Assembly: GCA_029863035.1 (NCBI GenBank)
Contig: JAOTWH010000057.1
Coordinates: forward strand, 1 to 11,263
Direction: 5' to 3'
DNA length: 11,263 nt
DNA from: Acidimicrobiia bacterium
GTDB taxonomy: Bacteria; Actinomycetota; Acidimicrobiia; UBA5794; JAOTWH01
The notes under the pieces: generated by a model
What the model was told of the DNA's origin: nothing
Databases searched by the model: none
What the model saw: only the letters and a program-made list of their open reading frames with translations
Part shown: positions 1-5,389 of the stretch, one piece after another
Numbering within the stretch: position 1 is the stretch's first letter
Layout: the number at the start of each line of letters is the position of its first letter
Position numbers and translations under genes: made by a program

Positions 1-507
1 GCGAGCTGTGCCATGTCCAAGCCGTCTGATGTCCGAGTTTCGTCCGGCCGCCATGTTGCCCTCCTCGATGTCCTTTCGTTCATCTTGCCGCAGCGCGGGA
101 ATGTCTCCCAAGGGTCGGAGGTCCCAATGTGAAACGCGGTGGAAGCACACATCGTCGTTTCCGGTGACACGTTCGCGTCGTTTCCGGTGCCATTCCCGGG
201 TCGTTGCACATCTGGAGCATCGCTATCTCACCGTTTGGACCTGGGCCACAACATGGATGAACATGAGAACGACGCCCCAAACCACACATAACACCAGTTA
301 CGTAGCGATACCGCCCATATCTGAGACCGCTCCAGAACGGCACCTCGGAGTGCGTTGTCGACGGCGCGTCGCTCGATGTCAACCCTGAGGATCGGGTCTT
401 CCGGCTCTACGGGTCGGTGACCTCGCCGGGCACGGTTGGAGACGATGCGATCGGTAGGCGACCCCCTTGGCCGTATCTCAAGGGCTCCCAGCGAATAGAG
501 GGCGGGC
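1..507. other. Non-coding or degraded region, no supported gene
   Basis: I see no convincing gene here. The open frames on both strands are short and rich in Arg, Ser, Pro and Cys. They have no recognisable motif and no good ribosome binding site, as expected of chance frames in GC-rich DNA. The stretch contains the direct repeats at 153-205, described separately. Its last part must hold the promoter of the acetyltransferase gene that starts at 508, but I cannot pick out a clear -35/-10 pair. Composition and repeats would fit a decayed mobile element end, but nothing here proves it. Confidence 0.55.
153..205. repeat. Short direct repeats, 14 bp, 23-bp period
   Basis: The 14-mer CGTCGTTTCCGGTG occurs exactly at 153-166 and again at 176-189. 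A degenerate third unit, sharing GTCGTT, begins at 199-200. The period is therefore 23 bp across three positions, although only two copies are exact. Spaced repeats like this can be binding sites for a transposase at an element end (IS21-family ends carry multiple internal repeats), iterons, or an operator array. No adjacent transposase or replication gene is visible, so the function is unknown. Confidence 0.6.
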
Positions 508-1032
508 GTGGATCAAGAAACGGACCGGGTCGTGGCTATCGAAGCTACCGAGCGCGACGTGGCCGCCTTCGCCACGTTCTTCCAGCAAGCATGGCAAGAG
601 GCCGGACCAGACGCTCCCGGCTTTGCCGGCGCCACCGAGGAAGTCGTGCGGGAGCTCACGACCCGGGAGGCAATACTGGAGAGAATCGGCGGACCCGATC
701 GCAGGATGTTCCTCGCTCGGCAGGGCGGTAGGGTCGTCGGTTTCTCCGCCACAAGACGGATCGACGAAGCGACGGTGGAACTGGCCGGCGTCATCGTGCT
801 GCAATCCATCGTGGGACGGGGCATCGGCACTCCACTCGTCGAGCAGGCCGTGGAGGTTGCCACGGACGAGGGCTACGCCCGCATGGTCGTACGGACCGAA
901 ACCACCAACGACAGGGCGTTGCGCTTCTACCAGGCCAGGGGGTTCACCCCCACCGGCTCAATGACGGAGCTAGTCGAGGGCAAACCCGTCGAAGTGTGGG
1001 AGCTGGTGCGCGATCTGTGGCGCACCATCTGA
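508..1032 (+). CDS. GNAT family N-acetyltransferase
   Basis: This 174-residue protein is a probable acetyl-CoA-dependent N-acetyltransferase with a single GNAT domain, predicted cytoplasmic. The acetyl-CoA pyrophosphate-binding motif A lies at about residues 94-118, with core VGRGIG at 102-107 in the expected strand-loop-helix setting. Motif B is seen as NDRALRFYQARGF at 134-146, with the usual Asn, Tyr and Gly-Phe. Length is normal for the family. The GTG start at 508 is preceded by TAGAGGG at 496-502 with a 5-nt gap. The substrate cannot be read from sequence: GNATs modify small amines, protein N-termini or antibiotics. The gene stands alone and converges on glutamine synthetase 158 bp away; I see no functional link between the two. 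Confidence 0.87.
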   Translation: MDQETDRVVAIEATERDVAAFATFFQQAWQEAGPDAPGFAGATEEVVRELTTREAILERIGGPDRRMFLARQGGRVVGFSATRRIDEATVELAGVIVLQSIVGRGIGTPLVEQAVEVATDEGYARMVVRTETTNDRALRFYQARGFTPTGSMTELVEGKPVEVWELVRDLWRTI

Positions 1033-1097
1033 ATGTTGTCGGGAGCGCGATCCTACGCCGATCACCCGGTCTGCTCCATAACGCCCCACCGACGAAG

Positions 1098-1123
1098 CGA
1101 GCCGAACGGCATTTCGGCGCTCG
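1098..1123. terminator. Possible hairpin between convergent genes
   Basis: In the 158-bp gap between the acetyltransferase and glutamine synthetase stops, GCCGAA (1101-1106) pairs with TTCGGC (1113-1118) around a 6-nt loop. Three more outer pairs (CGA 1098-1100 with TCG 1121-1123) form across a 2-nt bulge. It is placed where both convergent transcripts should end. No T-tract follows on either strand, so a classic intrinsic terminator is not shown. Confidence 0.28.
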
Positions 1124-1190
1124 GTTACGCGATCGCCTCTGGGAACATTCGTCAGCGCTGATTGAAGAAGATGTCAGCGCGACGGCTGAT

Positions 1191-2195
1191 CTAGACGCCC
1201 TCGGCGGCCCCGCACACTGTGTCGGTGATGAGGCGAGTCACCACGTATGGATCCATGTTGGCGTTGGGGCGACGGTCCTCGATGTAGCCCTTGCCATCCT
1301 TGGCCACCTGCCATGGGATCCGCACCGACGCGCCGCGGTTCGACACGCCGTAGTTGAACTCCGTCCACGGTGCAGTCTCGTGCAGTCCGGTAAGGCGCTC
1401 GTCAATGCCAGCCCCGTAATGCGCGATGTGATCGTCATGGGCCTTGCCCAAAGCCTCGGCCGCCTCGATCACGGCGTCGTAGTTCTCACGCATCGCATTG
1501 GTCGAGAAGTTGGTGTGAGCGCCCGCGCCGTTCCAGTCACCCTTGATGGGCTTGGGGTTGAGCGTGGCAGAAATGCCGAAGTCCTCGCCGATGCGATACA
1601 GAAGCCATCTTGCCAGCCACACCTGATCTGAACATTCGACGGGGCCGACGGGCCCGATCTGGAACTCCCACTGCCCCATCATCACCTCGGCGTTGGTGCC
1701 CGAGATGGCAAGGCCGGCTTCCATGCAAGCCTTGGTGTGGGCCTCGACCACATCGCGCCCGAAAACCTCGTCGTCACCGATGCCGCAGTAGTAGCCACCC
1801 TGTGGTGCGGGGAACCCGCCCTGGGGCCAACCGAGTGGCCGGCCTTCCTTATAGAAGGTGTACTCCTGCTCGATGCCGAACCACGGCTCGTGCTTGGCAT
1901 AGCGCTCGGCGACCTCCACACATGCGGCCCGAGTGTTGGTGGCATGGGGCGTCATGTCGGTGTTGAGCACCTCACACATGGCAAGAACGTCGTTGCCGCC
2001 CCGCAGCGGATCTGGAATCGAATAGACAGGCCGGAGAACGCAGTCCGACTGGTCACCTGGAGCCTGGTTGGTGCTGGAGCCGTCGAAGCCCCAGATGGGC
2101 AGCTCTTGTCCATCTGGCACGACCATCGTCTTGGAGCGCAGCAACTGCGTCGGCTCGGAACCGTCCATCCAAACATACTCAGCGCGATAGGCCAC
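1191..2195 (-). CDS. glnII: Glutamine synthetase, type II (eukaryotic-like)
   Basis: The enzyme makes L-glutamine from glutamate, ammonia and ATP in the cytoplasm. The 334-residue length fits the short GSII class (about 330-370) rather than the roughly 470-residue GSI. The beta-grasp region carries IWGFDGSSTNQA at 34-45. The metal and glutamate site follows with FGIEQEYTF at 106-114, then NAEVMMGQWEFQIGP at 168-182, NPKPIKGDWNGAGAHTN at 213-229, and GIDERLTGLHET at 263-274. The ATP-side segment NRGASVRIPW is at 286-295. GSII lacks the adenylylation Tyr region of GSI, so GlnE control is not expected. The GTG start (minus strand, 2195) has an AAGGAG site at 2201-2206 with a 5-nt gap. An 89-bp gap separates it from the upstream same-strand gene, so it may have its own promoter. 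GSII is known in Streptomyces, Frankia and rhizobia. Confidence 0.97.
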   Translation of the reverse strand: MAYRAEYVWMDGSEPTQLLRSKTMVVPDGQELPIWGFDGSSTNQAPGDQSDCVLRPVYSIPDPLRGGNDVLAMCEVLNTDMTPHATNTRAACVEVAERYAKHEPWFGIEQEYTFYKEGRPLGWPQGGFPAPQGGYYCGIGDDEVFGRDVVEAHTKACMEAGLAISGTNAEVMMGQWEFQIGPVGPVECSDQVWLARWLLYRIGEDFGISATLNPKPIKGDWNGAGAHTNFSTNAMRENYDAVIEAAEALGKAHDDHIAHYGAGIDERLTGLHETAPWTEFNYGVSNRGASVRIPWQVAKDGKGYIEDRRPNANMDPYVVTRLITDTVCGAAEGV

Positions 2196-2284
2196 GGGTT
2201 CTCCTTGGGTGCTCTCTTAACGCCGCGACAGGCGGCTGCCTAGGCCGAAACCTTAGCTGCCACCGGCCAAGGCCATGCGCTGTC

Positions 2285-2956
2285 TTAGCCCGAGACGGTG
2301 GTGGTTGTCTCTTCGTCTGGCGCGCTGTCGCTGAAGGTGCCAGAGATCTCTCCGGCCCTGAGCTGAATCGCTGCGAAGGCGGCACGGAGGTCGTCGCTCG
2401 CCAACTGATAGGCCTCAAAGGCAGCCACCCGCCCAGCGGCGGAGTCTGGATCGAGCAGGCCGGTCACCATGTTCTGGCCGGCGGTAGCCATAGCGAATGC
2501 TGCGTCGCGCAGCGGAATATGAGATCCCTCCAGGTCGGGCACCGTTGCGCCTTCGCTAACCCTGGTCGCGAAGTCCTCGGTATCGGTGGCCAACAGCCGA
2601 AGCGCATCGGCGGTGTCACCGAAACTGGTCGACCGAGCCTCCCAGTTGGCGTTTATCTCTCTTGCTCTTGTCAATAAGCCATCACTCTCGGCCACGTATC
2701 CCTCGACCGAAGCGATGTAGGAAGCAAGCACCGGCGGCAAAGTCGTGGTCGTGCTAGTTGCGGGAAGCGTTGTTGTGCTCGACACCGCCGAGGCGGTGGT
2801 CGTGGTGGTTTGCCCGTCCGGGACGGTCCCGGGCTCCAAGCTCTCAACAAAGATCCAGGTGGCCGCCACCAGCCCGGCGATCACGAATGGGAGGATGTAC
2901 CTCCCGTACTTCGGATCAGGATTCGTGGTCATCGATCGGGACGATAGTGACGTCAT
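2285..2956 (-). CDS. Membrane-anchored protein of unknown function with Thr-rich linker
   Basis: I do not recognise a family. The 223-residue product has a short basic cytoplasmic N-terminus and one hydrophobic segment at about 19-38. Next comes a Thr/Ser/Pro-rich stretch at about 50-75 with runs of four or five Thr, then a mostly helical Ala-rich extracytoplasmic region at about 76-205, and an acidic tail ending in a second Thr run. No lipobox Cys follows the hydrophobic segment, and no Cys occurs anywhere, so it is more likely a type II single-pass anchored protein than a lipoprotein. The helical part could be a four-helix-like sensor or scaffold fold, which is only a guess. The start is uncertain: ATG at 2956 or ATG at 2932 (residue 9), neither with a strong Shine-Dalgarno. 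It is divergent from the folate operon, with only 36 bp between starts, and lies upstream of glutamine synthetase. Confidence 0.75.
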   Translation of the reverse strand: MTSLSSRSMTTNPDPKYGRYILPFVIAGLVAATWIFVESLEPGTVPDGQTTTTTASAVSSTTTLPATSTTTTLPPVLASYIASVEGYVAESDGLLTRAREINANWEARSTSFGDTADALRLLATDTEDFATRVSEGATVPDLEGSHIPLRDAAFAMATAGQNMVTGLLDPDSAAGRVAAFEAYQLASDDLRAAFAAIQLRAGEISGTFSDSAPDEETTTTVSG

Positions 2957-2980
2957 CGAAGAAGGCCCCGGTTAGACAAG

Positions 2981-2986
2981 TAGTCT
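2981..2986 (+). promoter_or_regulatory. Candidate -10 element of a leaderless folate-operon transcript
   Basis: TAGTCT matches the actinobacterial TANNNT -10 pattern and ends exactly 6 nt before the ATG at 2993. This would put the transcription start at or next to the A of the start codon. The gene has no Shine-Dalgarno sequence in the preceding 20 bases, which agrees with a leaderless mRNA. No good -35 hexamer is seen at the usual distance. The call rests on position and pattern only. Confidence 0.45.
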
Positions 2987-2992
2987 TCGAAC

Positions 2993-3724
2993 ATGGACCT
3001 CTCCGGCACGATCTCGCTGGTAACCGGCGGTGGCCACCGAGTGGGCAAGGGCATAGTCATGGCGTTGGCCGCAGCAGGATCTGACGTCTTCATCCACTAC
3101 GGACGGTCCGACACGCAAGCGGCCGAAACTGCTGAACAGGCGGGTGCCCTTGGGGTGCGGACCGCTATCGGACCGGCCGACTTGTCAGATCCGAGAGCGG
3201 CTCCTCAGCTCGTTGCCGACGTCATAGGCAGCCTTGGTCCCCCCACCGTTCTCATCAACAGCGCATCTTCGTTCCCCGAGGACACCCTGGCATCGGTGAA
3301 GCTGGAGGACTTCGAGCGCACCATGCGACTCAGCCTGTACACCCCGGTCTTCTTGGCGCAGGCCCTGGTCGCCAACCTGCCGAATGGAGCAGAAGGGGCA
3401 GTTGTGAACGTGACCGACTGGCGCGCCGAGCGGCCGTACCCAGAACACTTCAGCTACACCCTCGCCAAGGGGGCGTTGATGGACTTCACCCGTGTCGCCG
3501 CCATCCAGCTTGCCCCCAGGGTGCGAGTGAATGCAGTGGCTTTAGGGGCGATCCTGCCGCCGCCCGGCAAGGATTCGGCTTATCTGAAGGAGCTGGCGGG
3601 CACGCTCCCGCTGAGAAGGATTGGTTCGCCGGAGCTGGTTGGGCAGACCGTTGTCCACCTGGTGCAGAACGACTTCATGACCGGTGAGATCGTTCGACTC
3701 GACGGCGGCGCGCATCTGGCATAG
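2993..3724 (+). CDS. folM: Pteridine reductase-like short-chain dehydrogenase
   Basis: This 243-residue Rossmann-fold SDR probably uses NADPH to reduce a pterin such as dihydromonapterin, dihydrobiopterin or dihydrofolate. The cofactor motif is VTGGGHRVGKGI at 10-21; the Arg in TGxxxRxG is typical of pteridine reductases and NADPH users. NSASSF at 89-94 replaces the usual NNAG. The catalytic residues are D142, Y155 and K159. The 13- and 17-residue spacings match the Asp181-Tyr194-Lys198 triad of Leishmania PTR1, where Asp stands in for the standard SDR Ser. The C-terminal MTGEIVRLDGGAHL (229-242) is the normal SDR ending. It heads the folate operon, and its TAG stop overlaps the next start. 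The context strongly favours a FolM/PTR1-type role over a fatty-acid or sugar SDR. The exact substrate is inferred, and a backup dihydrofolate reductase role is possible. Confidence 0.88.
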   Translation: MDLSGTISLVTGGGHRVGKGIVMALAAAGSDVFIHYGRSDTQAAETAEQAGALGVRTAIGPADLSDPRAAPQLVADVIGSLGPPTVLINSASSFPEDTLASVKLEDFERTMRLSLYTPVFLAQALVANLPNGAEGAVVNVTDWRAERPYPEHFSYTLAKGALMDFTRVAAIQLAPRVRVNAVALGAILPPPGKDSAYLKELAGTLPLRRIGSPELVGQTVVHLVQNDFMTGEIVRLDGGAHLA

Positions 3725-4104
3725 TGGTGCATCGAATGTCCATGGACCGCATCAACATCACGAATCTATTGGTGCGCGGCATCGTTGGCATCAACCCCGA
3801 TGAACGGACCAAGCCTCAGGACGTTCTTGTCAATGTGACGATGCTCGTCGACACCACCAAAGCAGCAGTCAGCGACTCAATCGACGACGCCGTCAACTAT
3901 CGAACGGTGGCCAAGGCCATGATCTCCCATATCGAACAGGGCGAGCCGATGCTGTTGGAGCGCCTGGCGGCCGAATTGGTTCAGATCGCATTCGACTCTG
4001 AAGACCGGATCGAAGAAGTCCAACTGAAGGTGGAGAAGCCCGGTGCACTCAGATTCGCAGAATCGGTCGGCGTCACCATCAAGCGGAAGAGGAGCGATGC
4101 CTAA
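3724..4104 (+). CDS. folB: Dihydroneopterin aldolase
   Basis: FolB cleaves 7,8-dihydroneopterin to 6-hydroxymethyl-7,8-dihydropterin and glycolaldehyde; homologues form octamers of the T-fold. Conserved family positions are visible: Gly22 and Glu27 with Gln32 in the first pterin-contact segment, the Asn-Tyr pair at 58-59, Glu79 in LLERLA (pterin anchor), and catalytic Lys105 in KPGAL. Length is normal for the family. The start is ambiguous. GTG at 3724 overlaps the preceding TAG as TAGTG and suggests re-initiation. ATG at 3742 (MDRINI) gives the N-terminus most like other FolB proteins. None of the candidates has a clear ribosome binding site, so translation is probably coupled to the upstream SDR. 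The 3' end overlaps the FolK-FolE start by 8 bp. Confidence 0.94.
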   Translation: MVHRMSMDRINITNLLVRGIVGINPDERTKPQDVLVNVTMLVDTTKAAVSDSIDDAVNYRTVAKAMISHIEQGEPMLLERLAAELVQIAFDSEDRIEEVQLKVEKPGALRFAESVGVTIKRKRSDA

Positions 4105-5218
4105 GCCAACCGTCGTTCTGGTGGCGATCGGCAGCAACATCGAGCCGGACGACAACGTTCCAGCTGCCATCCGCGCCATCGACCGTCACTCCGGCCTCGA
4201 GCTGATCGGGATCAGCCACGTGTACGAAAGCCCGGCGGTGGGCCACCCCGACCAGCCCCACTTCCACAATGCAGCCGTCAAGATCAACACACTGCTCGAA
4301 CCGGCCGCCGTGCGCCAGGCGTTACGGGGAATAGAAGGGAACCTGGGAAGGGTTAGGACATCAGACAAGTACGCGTCCCGTCAGATCGATCTCGACATCG
4401 CCTTCTTCGGCGACCAATCGTTCGAACTGGCCGGCAACCAGATCCCTGATCCGGACGTTGCTATCGAGATGTATCTGGCGGCACCGCTGGCAGACGTCGA
4501 TCCACACCGAATAGAACCGACCACCGGCCTGAGCCTGGCCGATCTGAAGGAGAAGATGATGAGAGAGGGGACCGCCGAGGTGACACCCGTTACCTCGAAC
4601 ATCAGACGACTCGATACCGATGGCCGATACGCGACCGACATCGACGGCGCCCGCGAGGAGACCTACGCCCCCAAGTATGAGGAGCTGGTCTCCGAGATGC
4701 TCCACCAACTCGGCGAAGACCCAAAGCGCGAGGGCCTGGTGAAGACCCCGTTGCGGGTGGCCAAGGCGATGGACTTCCTAACCAGCGGATACTCGACCAG
4801 CCTGGAAGAGGTCGTTAACGATGCCATCTTCGAAGAGGACTACGACGAGATGGTCATCGTCAAGGACATCGAGTTCTACTCGCTGTGCGAGCATCACATG
4901 CTGCCCTTCTTCGGAACGGCTGCGGTCGGATACATCCCCAACGGCCGCATCATCGGTGTCTCAAAGATCGCCCGCATCGTCGACCTGTTCGCGCGCCGGC
5001 TCCAGGTGCAGGAACGTCTCGCCAATCAAGTGGCCGACGGACTCATGGACGTGCTCCAGCCCCATGGTGTGGCGGTCGTGCTCGAGGCAAGCCACTTCTG
5101 CATGATGATGAGAGGTGTCCAGAAACAAGGAAGCTCGATGGTCTCGTCCGCCATGCGAGGGACCTTCACCGACAACGCTCGCACCCGTTCAGAGTTTCTC
5201 GAGCTCCTAGCCCACTAA
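4097..5218 (+). CDS. folKE: Fused FolK-FolE: HPPK and GTP cyclohydrolase I
   Basis: This single 373-residue chain carries two folate enzymes. Residues 1 to about 157 are HPPK (6-hydroxymethyl-dihydropterin pyrophosphokinase): IGSN at 11-14, QPHFHNA at 53-59, GRVR at 84-87, and R95 with the Mg-binding D98 and D100 in SRQIDLD. A linker of about 30 residues follows. Residues from about 188 to 373 are GTP cyclohydrolase [15 protein letters not shown] at 212-225, zinc ligands C264 and H267 in CEHHMLPF, and the second zinc Cys C335 in [10 protein letters not shown]. FolE opens GTP to dihydroneopterin triphosphate, the first pathway step; FolK acts after FolB. The order of FolK's [16 protein letters not shown] (116-131) suggests replacement of the usual His by D118 and Arg by E124. 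ATG 4097 follows GGAAGAGGAG (4085-4094) inside folB. No internal stop or frameshift breaks the fusion. A FolKE fusion is also known in Lactococcus lactis. Confidence 0.95.
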   Translation: MPKPTVVLVAIGSNIEPDDNVPAAIRAIDRHSGLELIGISHVYESPAVGHPDQPHFHNAAVKINTLLEPAAVRQALRGIEGNLGRVRTSDKYASRQIDLDIAFFGDQSFELAGNQIPDPDVAIEMYLAAPLADVDPHRIEPTTGLSLADLKEKMMREGTAEVTPVTSNIRRLDTDGRYATDIDGAREETYAPKYEELVSEMLHQLGEDPKREGLVKTPLRVAKAMDFLTSGYSTSLEEVVNDAIFEEDYDEMVIVKDIEFYSLCEHHMLPFFGTAAVGYIPNGRIIGVSKIARIVDLFARRLQVQERLANQVADGLMDVLQPHGVAVVLEASHFCMMMRGVQKQGSSMVSSAMRGTFTDNARTRSEFLELLAH

Positions 5219-5279
5219 GCGGTTCTCAACCGCCAGCGCCGCCATGTTCCAAGACGGCACCGAGCGACTGCGGCTCTTC

Positions 5280-5388
5280 ACTTCCCCCTCAGGGGGAAGT
5301 ACCCGAGCGAAGCGAGGGGGATGGGGGTGGTCGCGTGATGTCTCGTCCCCACCCTCCCCCTATCCCCCTCCCTGAAGGGAGGGGGATA
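5280..5388. repeat. GC-rich intergenic palindromic repeat element
   Basis: The element has two perfect hairpins flanking a core. The left arm ACTTCCCCC (5280-5288) pairs with GGGGGAAGT (5292-5300) around a TCA loop. The right arm is a 12-bp stem, TATCCCCCTCCC (5361-5372) with GGGAGGGGGATA (5377-5388), around TGAA. The core holds GAGCGAAGCGAG (5305-5316). Its G-rich 5313-5330 is imperfectly complementary to the C-rich 5349-5370, so the whole unit can fold as a long cruciform. This design is typical of dispersed REP/MITE-like repeats found between genes in many bacteria. It lies between convergent genes, 61 bp after the folKE stop and 1 bp from the permease stop, so it may also act as a two-way terminator or mRNA stabiliser. 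Copy number cannot be judged from one window. Confidence 0.8.
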
Positions 5389-5389
5389 A

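Noticed and set aside
8..388. Open frames on both strands at the left end
   Set aside because: They are Arg/Ser/Cys-rich, have no motif, no ribosome binding site and overlap each other, as expected for chance frames in GC-rich DNA.
996..1631. Long plus-strand frame opposite glutamine synthetase
   Set aside because: It is the antisense shadow of the strongly supported glutamine synthetase coding region and shows no domain of its own.
4043..4096. Earlier ATG start for FolK-FolE
   Set aside because: The extra 18 residues lie inside folB, are Ser-rich and unlike any HPPK. The ATG at 4097 is preceded by GGAAGAGGAG and gives a normal HPPK N-terminus.
5281..5388. CRISPR array
   Set aside because: The repeats are inverted palindromic arms within a single element, not regularly spaced direct repeats with unique spacers.
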